DNA from: Hypsibius dujardini
Taxonomy: Eukaryota; Tardigrada; Eutardigrada; Parachela; Hypsibiidae
DNA length: 26,891 bases
Assembly: GCA_001579985.1 (NCBI GenBank)
Contig: LRSR01009724.1
Location: forward strand, 1-26,891
Direction: 5' to 3'
Below the pieces are notes generated by a model. It was not told the origin of the DNA and ran no database searches. It saw only the letters and a program-made list of their open reading frames with translations. The translations under genes and the position numbers were made by a program. Of the stretch, positions 19,571 to 26,891 are shown in pieces (within the stretch, counting starts at the first letter, position 1; each line of letters starts with the position of its first letter).

Positions 19571-20053
19571 TCAAAGTTCATCGGCCGGATGGTCTCTGCT
19601 TATCAGTCCTCCTTGTGTGGAAGTGGAAGGTAGTTCCGCCGAGTCCAGGTAACGAATGATGATGTCTCGCAAGGGCGTGAACGCCTTTCGATAGGACTTG
19701 TCGGTCAGGTGAACGTAGTCGGGCATGTCCTGCGGGCTGATCAGGCCGTCTTCCGCGACGAAACCCGGGTCCAGGTTGATGACAGCTGTCCTTGGAGTGT
19801 CGCGGAGCTGTTCTCGGATGATCTGGTTGGTGTGGCTGTTCTTTTCCCGTTGGCGGTTCGGCTTTTCTCCTCTGGGCAGGAGTTCCTGCAAACACAGTAT
19901 GGTGAATGAATTTATGAAAATAGTGTAGATAGACAACAGTAAATCAGACAGACCGACAGAAAGCGAGACAGACAGACAGACAGAACAGATAGACAGACAG
20001 ACAGACAGACAGCCAGCCAGACAAACAGACACAGACAGACACAGACAGACAGA

Positions 20054-20095
<42 letters not shown>

Positions 20096-22099
20096 GGCCA
20101 AAGACAGATATTTGTTCGGTGGGCAGAGGAAACAAAAATCGAAACCTGTCCTACCAAGACGAGTAACTGGCTGAGAGGTTGCTTCTCGCGTATGAGCCTG
20201 ACAATCTCCAGTATGCCTTCAGCAACTTCTCCGGCGGTGTTGAGGAAGTTATTTGTTCCGATCAACAGCACTATGACCTGCAGGCAGCATATCGTCAAAA
20301 TATTGTCTGTACATCGTACTGTAAATTCACCAGTTTACAAAAACGTCTTCGCGATCCAAAGGTAAAAACACTTGCACATTGCAGTATAGTCTGTGCTTTG
20401 GCGTGGCAGTAAAGAAAACACAAGTTTTATGCTTCAAATAACATGTCCGAATTCAAAAAAATCTTAAAATAAAACTAAATTCTCGAGGCAAAACCTATTT
20501 TACTTAAACGAGCATGCGTTGATTGACCTTTCAAATAATAATTTAAATAATATTGATTTAATTAAACTAATATTATTAATTAAATAAAATTAATATTATT
20601 ATTAATATTAATTTTTATACAAAATTTCCAGTTTCAATAAACGCATAGTTGTTAACAGCGATTTTTATTTTTATGCTTTAAAACAGAATGAAGCCACATT
20701 TTGTTTAAAACTGTAAGACGGTTTTCGGACAAATTAAAATATATTTTATTTTACCGACACTTATTCATGTAGATATTGGTACGACTTACTAGTACTGTTC
20801 TGTCGCGACCAATTGGTGCTGCTTTATAGATCCACCGTGTATTATGACTGCAATGAAGCAGATTGTGTGCAGTGATAATATACGGTGGATCTAAAAAGCA
20901 GCACCAATTGGTTGCGACAGTACAGTACGAGGTAAAAGCGTTTTTAACCAGGCCGTTTTAGAAATCGTAACTTAACCAGGCCGGCAGACCAGCAGGTGGC
21001 GCATAAGTCGTTTTTAAGGAAACGACGGCGCATAAGGAACCGAAGTGGCGCCTCTACCGGACTGCTCGCACACTTCTCCATTGAGATTCTTCCCTTCATT
21101 CTTTTGGACCCAAAGTTGAACCGTAAGGCTTAGGAACAAACTAAAATGGGTCAAAGAATTTTTCTGAATTTTTTCAAGCCATCTGATATGGCATGGCAGA
21201 ACTGCAGCGCCGGGAAATCAAGGTTGAAAAAAACCGGCCTGGTTAACGGCCTTTACCTCGTACTTTTTATCATCCATATGGTATACCTTGGGCTTGATGA
21301 CGTCCAACGTCCCTTCCGCTATCCTCCACAGCAGATTCTGCGTCGTTTCCCCGCCAATTCCGAAATTCAAGCAGTGCAAGGGCTGGAAAAGTTCCCTCCA
21401 TACCTGTAATCGGGAATAAGTAACTTTAAAATACCTGCCAATCGATCAATCAACCGAGACGCCGCATAGACAATACAGTAAAGCCCTTCACGCTGCTCAA
21501 TTCATCAATCAACCGAGACGCCGGCTAGACAATACAGTAAAGCCCTTCACGCTGCTCAATCGATCAATCAACGCAAAGCGTGCATTTCAATGTCGCGCGC
21601 GCTTACATTGGTATCTTGCAGCTGCTGAATTAAGCTGTCACCCAGGAAGACCACTTCCGGTTCTTTGTCATGCGTCTCCGCAATGAAGCGATTATGCTGT
21701 GAATACAATCAGGAGGAAAAACAGTACCAAATTTAGAAGAAATCCAGCCTTGCAACAAATTGTTGTATAACGGATATGGCCAAAGAATAAAATCTGGGCA
21801 TACTAAACCTCGTCATACACACATTGACTGAATGCTCGGCTGATTGAGCCAAGCCACTTGACTCGTCCAATGAATCGCCTCCGAACTGGACGAGTGAAGT
21901 GGTTTGAATCGGTCAGCTAAGAATTCTGACTGTGTCTAGTAGAAGTTACTCCGACTGCCCTACTTTGGTAGGAAAATAATATGTGCGATCAGTTCTCGGT
22001 GTTGGCAAAATTGTGTACCTGCGACATCCAGCGCCCGTCACCAGCTAAATCCACGACTGCCTTGGGAATGGTTGTTGGCGCATGCTGTGGCACTGCCAT
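19571..22099 (-). CDS. PAFAH1B2: Platelet-activating factor acetylhydrolase IB alpha subunit (PAFAH1B2/B3 type), complete
   Basis: Five exons in transcript order: 22099-22019, 21696-21607, 21403-21287, 20277-20155, 19885-19571. All junctions are phase 0 and the sum is 726 nt, 241 residues plus stop (human subunits are about 230). The SGNH-hydrolase blocks are all present: VVFLGDSLIQQL (catalytic Ser, block I), LNFGIGGETTQNLLWR (block II Gly), VLLIGTNNFLNT (block III Asn), and SPQDMPDYVHLT (block V Asp and His). LLPRGEKPN is diagnostic of this subfamily. The enzyme removes the sn-2 acetyl group of platelet-activating factor in the cytosol, and in animals it associates with LIS1, linking it to dynein and nuclear migration. 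The B2 and B3 paralogues are vertebrate-specific labels, so the symbol is approximate. The start gives MAVPQHAPTTIPKAVVDLAGDGRWMSQ-like order, with GDGRWMSQ matching the family N-terminus. Confidence 0.93.
19945..20098. repeat. (CAGA)n array in PAFAH intron 4
   Basis: CAGA repeat with CAGC and ACAGAC variants, contained in the intron 19886-20154 of the PAF-acetylhydrolase gene. It reads as CTGT in that transcript. Confidence 0.9.
20530..20630. repeat. AT-rich palindromic tract
   Basis: Almost pure A/T with repeated AATATTATTAAT / ATTAATAATATT words that could pair with one another, inside PAFAH intron 3. Confidence 0.6.
20793..20927. mobile_element. 135-bp foldback MITE-like element, copy 2
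   Basis: The arms contain CCAATTGGTGCTGC and TAGATCCACCGTNTATTATGACTGCA, and pair with each other through GCAGCACCAATTGG. Compared with the copy at 18062-18197, the ends, the GTGGATCTAAAA block and the TGCAG/ATAAT centre are shared and the length is the same to within 1 bp. TA occurs at both ends. It lies in intron 3 of the PAFAH gene. Confidence 0.8.
21439..21575. repeat. 59-bp tandem repeat in PAFAH intron 2
   Basis: CAATCGATCAATCAACC at 21439, CAATTCATCAATCAACC at 21498 and a partial third start at 21557 give a 59-bp period. The two full copies are nearly identical through AGACAATACAGTAAAGCCC. High identity suggests a recent duplication inside the intron 21404-21606. Confidence 0.85.
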
Positions 22100-22399
22100 G
22101 GCAAAGGGAAGACACCAAATTATTACATATAAAAATCCGGTTGGCACTAATACGAATGGGGCTTCAGTGGAAAAGTTGCGGCAGAACATCTGGAGCATTT
22201 GAATTAAAAAGATGACGTACTCTCATGCTGTATAGACTACAAAGTACGGTAGATTTGCTCAAAGGGAGAAGATAATATAACGTAGCGTAACGCCGTAGGC
22301 GCTACTCCTATTTGGCTGTTCCTTGGATCAATCAATCAATCAATTTAGCATGGAGCTTTCACGTGGCACTGCAACTTCTGGGTCAGTTCACATGGGTTC

Positions 22400-22740
22400 A
22401 CACAGACAGACAGTCCGGACGGTTCATGGCCAGTCCGCATGGTAGACGGACAGTCCGGAAGGTTCACGGTATCCCGAAAGGTGAACGGGTGGTGCGGAAA
22501 GCGAACGGCCAGCTCGAAAGTTTGGCTGTCAGTTCCGGAAGTGTAAGCACCACCGGAAAAGAGACAGTCAATCCGGAAGGTTCACGGTCCCTCGGAGGGT
22601 GGACGGACCATCCATCCGGAAGGATGACCATTTGCCCGGAAAGTGAGCGGCCGGTTCGGAAGACGTGCAACTGGCCCGGAAGTTTTACATTTAATCCGGC
22701 AGGTTTGTTACCGGTTCGGAAAGGACATCGATGTGACGGG
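22400..22740. repeat. Degenerate CCGGAAGG-rich minisatellite
   Basis: Words of the form YCCGGAARGTKNACGG recur about every 20-30 bp (for example near 22410, 22455, 22480, 22570, 22615 and 22650). Spacing is irregular, so copies are old. Its open frame on the plus strand is a by-product. Confidence 0.6.
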
Positions 22741-23034
22741 AGGTTTCAGCACTCAATAATAAGGAAATAAAGTTCTGCTGGAGCGTAGCACAGTACTTCC
22801 CGCATACAGTAATAGCCTGCAATAGTGATTGACGGTCGGCCGAAGGGCACAAATCATCCCGCGGAGAGCCGCCGCAACCTATCCCCATTTCACTGACCGT
22901 CCGTCCGTTCAGCTCAACGGCATGCTGGCTACCAATCGGGCCAACCGTCTCTGCCGAACTCTCCGGCGCACGGTGCAAGGTTTTAGACAGGCCGCTCTAA
23001 CTTAAGCGTCAACCACGCGGATGGACCTTTCGCC

Positions 23035-23152
23035 GTTTCAATCAACCGTCCGTCACTTGATTGGGTTAACCGTCCGTCACTTGATTCGGTTAACCGTCCG
23101 TCACTTGCTTCGGTTAACCGGCCGTCACATGATTCGGTCAACCGTCGATCTT
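23035..23152. repeat. 24-bp tandem repeat, about 5 copies
   Basis: The unit GTTAACCGTCCGTCACTTGATTCG repeats from 23044 with 24-bp spacing; the last copies carry GGCCGTCACATG and CCGTCGATC variants. Confidence 0.85.
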
Positions 23153-23591
23153 TCTGGGACAAAACCTCCTGGTTATTCAGCCGTGACTCCTACAAACCTG
23201 GAGTTCTGCAGCAAACTGTGTTACACTTTAAACCGAGTTACAGGGCGCAGCTTAGATTTTCTCATGCCGATTGAAGCACGGGAATATTGGAAGGTTAACC
23301 TTTTATGGCAGGGCAGAGTACTCAGAATTAGTGTGAAATCAGAGCGATGCTACTAGTAAGTTACGAACCCTTACATGTACTTACTCAAGATATATTCATT
23401 CTGCAGTTTCTTGACCCTATTAACTGTGGACCTCCTAACGACGACATCAATGGCATTCCTCCTTTCAGCATTCACCCTATTCGCAGGATGTTTCGGAATT
23501 CCATAGCAGTAAGAACAATGCATGGGAATTTGACGTGGCGATCTAGCATGAGCATCGTTCTGATTGCATCTGCCCATTGCAAAAGCTGTGA

Positions 23592-23662
23592 GGACCCACA
23601 CATTGGACCCACACATTGGACCCACACATTGACCCACACATTGGACCCACACATTGGACAAT
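23592..23662. repeat. 13-bp tandem repeat, about 5 copies
   Basis: GGACCCACACATT repeats in tandem, with one copy shortened by one base (GACCCACACATT). Confidence 0.9.
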
Positions 23663-23974
23663 CACCATCGTAGTGCCACACCACTGGGGATATGAAGAAG
23701 AATTTAACGGTAAATGAGAATGATTATTTTTGCCCTTGAAGTTTATCAAGTGTGGTGTAATTTTGACTTTCGATAAAACTTTCTTAACGTCCGGCTTTAT
23801 TCATGACCACTCAAAAAGTTATTTATATATTTTTTTTAATTATTATATAATTATTTTGTTAATATTTGATGTTTTAACTTTTACGATGGGAAGTGCAGTT
23901 CAGATAGGAAATGCCATTTGGTAATATCCATCTAGTATACATACATTTGTACAAACTACAAATATTATATGGAA

Positions 23975-24043
23975 AGCTACTGCTACTGCTACTACTACTG
24001 CTGCTACTACTGCTACTACTGCTACTACTGCTACTACTACTAC
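23975..24043. repeat. CTA/CTG trinucleotide microsatellite
   Basis: A mixture of CTG and CTA triplets for about 69 bp. It produces a poly-serine frame on the minus strand, which I do not take as a gene. It ends about 65 bp upstream of the first carbonic anhydrase exon. Confidence 0.9.
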
Positions 24044-24107
24044 TGTAATTGGGTTGTTGGATTTGTCGTACATTCGTAATGATTTGACTGCCATCAATTA
24101 ACCACAG

Positions 24108-24822
24108 CGAATTGATAGAAATTCCGCCCGTGAACTGGTCGCAGAATTTTCCCGCCTGTAATAAGGAACGTCTGTCGCCCATTGCCATCGACTCCCGGCT
24201 CACCAAACGTGATGACCATCTTCCAGGCCTTGAGATTGTGAACTACAAAAGTCTACCGGATGACAGTGTCTGGACCGTCATCAAAAATGGACATACCGGT
24301 ATTTTATTCTCAGTCATAGCGTCCACCACATACTGTATTATACAGGGATTATGGGGATCTACAGTGTTGATTGCCTTGGTTGACAGTTTAATTTACGGGC
24401 ACGTAACGTACCAGCGCTCCAGGCAGGCGGGCTGCCGGCCACGTACATCTTCAGACACTTCTTCAGACACCAAAAATTCCAAGGAATCAGAACATGTGAT
24501 TGACGGCAAGCGGTTCCCCCTGGATGTGAGCGATTGCCTTGCTGCAATTATCAAACGGTGAGCTAATAACGAAGGATAGTTCTAGTCCTTCCCGGTATAC
24601 AGCTCCATATTGTTCATCGGAAATTTGCTGAAAATTACACCCAGGCCGCTACAGACTTGACCGGTTTAGCCGTGGTGGGGATATTCTATGATTTGACGGG
24701 ACCGAATGAGGCAGGAACGTCACCTTGGATGCAATGTCACATACACTGGAGCAAGCAGTTCATCCCCGTATTGAGTATGAAGCATTACCGTCTATAGTAT
24801 TTTTCGGCAATCTGTTTGTCTA

Positions 24823-24853
<31 letters not shown>

Positions 24854-25467
24854 GTCTGTCTGTCTGTTTGTCTACCTGTTTCTCTATCCGCTGCGTTTGT
24901 CCGTTTCACTTCCTATCTGTCTATTGTTTACCAGTCTGTCTGTTTGTCTAACCATCTATCTATCTGTCTGTCTGTCTATTTGTCTGTCTAGTTGTCTGGA
25001 TGGCTGGCTGGCTGCCTTGTTGACTGCGTAAATGCCGGCCTGCCTGCTTGCCTGACTGTCTATATGTCACTGTCTCTGTCTCTCTTTATAGTTTGCTAAC
25101 TGTATGAGTCTCGTTCGGATACACGGGGCTGTCTGTCTGCATATCTGTCAGTTGAAACGATGGTCCAATTTCCTTTTTTGCCTTGATTGTTGTTCCGGTA
25201 ACTGGATTTTGACGTTATCCGGCTTCGATTTCGCTCAGTTCCTTCCGGTCTCTCCCACTTTCCTCCGATATATGGGCTTCCTTATCACCCCCCCCCCCAA
25301 GTGCGGAAGCCGTCGTCTGGAGCGTCATACAGGAACCAATAAAAATCACAAAGGACCAGCTAGAACGCTTTCGGGAGCTGCACGAAAATTCCGAGGAAGA
25401 GGAGGCCGTATTTAAGAAGTGTAAAATCTTTTATATATATTATCAATTTATTTTTTTTCAAATATAA
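24108..25467 (+). pseudogene. Alpha-carbonic anhydrase locus, probably a pseudogene
   Basis: Block 1 (24108-24298) gives PPVNWSQNFPACNKERLSPI and WTVIKNGHTG, the standard W...C...SPI and NGHT motifs. Block 2 gives LQAGGLPATYIFRHFFRH, then in a frame shifted by one base ESEHVIDGKRFPLD (to 24525, donor GTGAGC). Block 3 (from 24603) gives LHIVHRKFAENYTQAATDL and GLAVVGIFYDL. Block 4 gives FLRYMGFLITPPP, then after a run of 11 C (frame shift) AEAVVWSVIQEPIKITKDQL and a stop at 25465-25467. Alpha-CAs hydrate CO2 using three zinc histidines. The third (His in LHIVH) is present, but the HFHWG pair reads FRH, with the first histidine replaced. Block 1 and block 2 phases also disagree. Several independent lesions favour a pseudogene; a sequencing error in the C run alone would not explain them. 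Confidence 0.7.
24812..25085. repeat. CTGT/CTAT array between carbonic anhydrase exons
   Basis: CTGT units with CTAT and GCTG interruptions lie between the third and fourth homology blocks of the carbonic anhydrase locus, so this array too sits in an intron or former intron. Confidence 0.85.
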
Positions 25468-25515
25468 AAACAACTATACTATATGTTGAGCAGCATGGGA
25501 TTCTGCAGACCGAGA

Positions 25516-25679
25516 CTATAATGTTTCTAATTGCCGTTGAATGGTCCTAACTCCGGGACCTTTTGCCGAAAGGATGAGATTGAGGATGTTGGAATACCAA
25601 GGAGCGGTTGGGTTCTCATCGGGATCCCCGAGAGTTTCCAATCTCATCAAATCATTGCAAGGGATAATGGACGCGATGG
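25516..25679 (-). CDS. Candidate terminal exon of an unrecognised gene
   Basis: An acceptor TTTTACCTCAG ends at 25680, and the frame then runs through IIPCNDLMRLETLGDPDENP and APWYSNILNLILSAKGP to TAA at 25518-25516. The amino acid mix looks protein-like, but I recognise no family and found no upstream exon. It is convergent with the carbonic anhydrase locus. Confidence 0.3.
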
Positions 25680-26049
25680 CTGAGGTAAAACGTGACCGCA
25701 CTTGATCCGGCGTTTGCAATTAAATAAAGGTCGTATACAATGAATGAGGTGGAGGGAAGGTACTGCACGTTAATATGATTGTTTTTCGATTACTCGTCGT
25801 TCTGACAAAAATACACGGTTAATCGTACGAGCTTAAAGTCTAGTGCCTTGAATTAAGGCATCAACATCGACATACAATCCGTACCCGGACTATTACGAAG
25901 CCTGAGAATCTTGAGTCTTCATTTCTGCATACTGTAAACGGATCATCCATTGACGACAAAGCATATTCTATTTCAATGTCACACCACTCTACATATCCGT
26001 CCGTCCTTTCTGTGCGCGGAATCCGGCCTGTTCCTGGACGCCAGTTCCT

Positions 26050-26221
26050 GGAATGCCAATCGCAGCTCAATTCACTATACCGGGTTCGGGAATGCTTTTG
26101 AGACAAATTTCGCCACGCCCACAATTGAAGTGCATGGAATGTCAATCACAGCTCAATTCACTATACCGGGTTTGGGAATGCTTTTGAGACAAATTTCGCC
26201 ACGCCTTCAATCGCAGAGTCT
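26050..26221. repeat. 86-bp tandem duplication
   Basis: GGAATGCCAATCGCAGCTCAATTCAC begins at 26050 and its near copy (GGAATGTCAATCACAGCTCA) at 26136, an 86-bp step. Both are followed by ACTATACCGGGTT, GGGAATGCTTTTGAGACAAA and TTTCGCCACGCC. Few differences separate the copies, so the event is fairly recent. Confidence 0.85.
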
Positions 26222-26891
26222 TACACATTAAAGAAAAAAAGGCAAATTCCAGTTTCTTTCTACATCTTTGGGCTACAAAATGTGTGCCCATAGATAGGTC
26301 CTAAAACTCGTCGCGGCCTTGCTGTGTAATATTTTGAGAACTCTGGTGGAAATTGTCCGTGGCCCAGGCGCAAAACGGAACATAATTATTTGTTGGCGTG
26401 AAACTCCAACAAACCGCTCTTGCGCCCTTATAAAAAAATGTGAAAGAGCTATTGTTAAGATCTGATATTAGACTGCTTTGAACCACAAACTCAACTCGAT
26501 CACATGGTTGGTTTTTTGTGAAGGTTTTTTCCGGAACGAATTATTTTTTTGGTAGCAAATGAGGGTGTGATCTGGGCCATTATTGAGATTGGGTCTGCCA
26601 TTGGTTTTTGTTTTGAATTTTCCGGGTGCAGATTAAATTTCGTTTTGCGGCCTGTACTGGATGTTCACATGGACAGGCGTTGTAACAAAACAAATTTGAG
26701 GCAGTGAGATGAGTAGTGACCGAGAAATGACGGTCCTAAGTTTGTTTCAAAAGCAGTCCCGAACCCGGTATCTCGGTAGGAAATGGCATTTCCGGCACAC
26801 TTGGAAATGTGAGTCATACACACACGTGACAAAAACCTTGCGCTGACCGATCAAGCACTTTAACTCGGAGTTGTGTACGACAGCAACGATA
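26222..26891. other. Right-hand end: weak coding candidate only
   Basis: A minus-strand frame ending with a stop at 26301-26303 contains FFYKGARAVCWSFTPTNNY and could follow an acceptor ATATCAG near 26465, but it has no family match that I know and no partner exon. I see nothing else in this stretch. Confidence 0.3.

Larger units (their letters stand above)
20278..21286 (-). other. PAFAH intron 3: AT-rich tract and MITE copy
   Basis: The longest intron of this gene. It contains an AT-rich tract at about 20530-20630 built of TTAATATTATTAAT-type palindromic words, the foldback element at 20793-20927, and otherwise no coding signal that I could recognise. Confidence 0.6.
22100..24107. other. 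Two-kilobase region without a recognised gene
   Basis: Upstream of the PAFAH start and before the carbonic anhydrase locus. It contains minisatellites (22400-22740, 23035-23150, 23592-23660), a CTA/CTG trinucleotide run (23975-24043) and an AT-rich patch near 23820-23880. Plus-strand open frames at 22312-22770 and 23347-23673 match repeats or nothing I know. The 5' exons of the carbonic anhydrase, if any, should be in this interval but I could not identify them. Confidence 0.5.

Noticed and set aside
22312-22770. 152-residue plus-strand open frame
   Set aside because: It coincides with the decayed CCGGAAGG repeat and shows repetitive composition without family motifs or splice partners.
23347-23673. 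108-residue plus-strand open frame before the carbonic anhydrase locus
   Set aside because: Its end is the 13-bp tandem repeat and its start shows no signal peptide or carbonic anhydrase motif, so it is not supported as the missing 5' exon.
23874-24206. Minus-strand poly-serine open frame
   Set aside because: Generated by the CTA/CTG microsatellite; the adjoining sequence on the plus strand encodes carbonic anhydrase motifs.
25861-26145. Minus-strand open frame ending in IVRVRIVCRC
   Set aside because: It crosses the 86-bp duplication and has no clear acceptor, homology or partner exon. The last 40 residues look somewhat protein-like, but the evidence is too thin.

Overview
This window is animal nuclear DNA, not bacterial. 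The genes are split by GT-AG introns of about 70 to 1000 bp, with one of 6.5 kb. The proteins are metazoan: a prune/BCH protein, SPT5, a PAF-acetylhydrolase IB alpha subunit and an alpha-carbonic anhydrase. Small introns, simple-repeat-rich introns and close gene packing suggest a compact invertebrate genome. I cannot fix the phylum; a tardigrade or other protostome is only a guess.

Layout. (1) 1-762, plus: 3' end of an HtrL/YibB-type gene. (2) 763-1523: intergenic, with a 91-bp tandem repeat. (3) 1524-18842, minus: eighteen exons that join in frame into a predicted 1968-residue PRUNE2-type protein. An N-terminal DHH/DHHA2 phosphoesterase domain (exons 1-6, 15743-18842) leads into a long disordered middle (exons 7-14) and ends in a BCH/CRAL-TRIO domain (exons 15-18, 1524-2976). 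(4) 7029-12852, plus: a complete ten-exon SPT5 gene (1015 residues) lying inside the 6.5-kb intron between exons 10 and 11 of the prune gene, on the opposite strand. (5) 19571-22099, minus: a complete five-exon PAFAH1B2/3-type gene (241 residues). (6) 22100-24107: no recognisable gene, several minisatellites. (7) 24108-25467, plus: an alpha-carbonic anhydrase locus with frame breaks and a lost zinc ligand, probably a pseudogene. (8) 25468-26891: weak coding candidates and an 86-bp tandem duplication.

Two repeat systems overlay the genes. Eleven CAGA/CTGT tetranucleotide arrays all fall inside introns, in both orientations. Two copies of a 135-bp foldback element (MITE-like, apparent TA target sites) sit in a prune intron and a PAFAH intron.

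The most notable result is the prune locus. It has the long PRUNE2-type architecture with a C-terminal BCH domain, but keeps the CDLDS, DHH and IDHHP motifs expected of an active prune phosphoesterase, and it hosts a whole antisense SPT5 gene. Splice sites were chosen by eye from frame, phase, consensus and protein-family fit; no transcript data were available.
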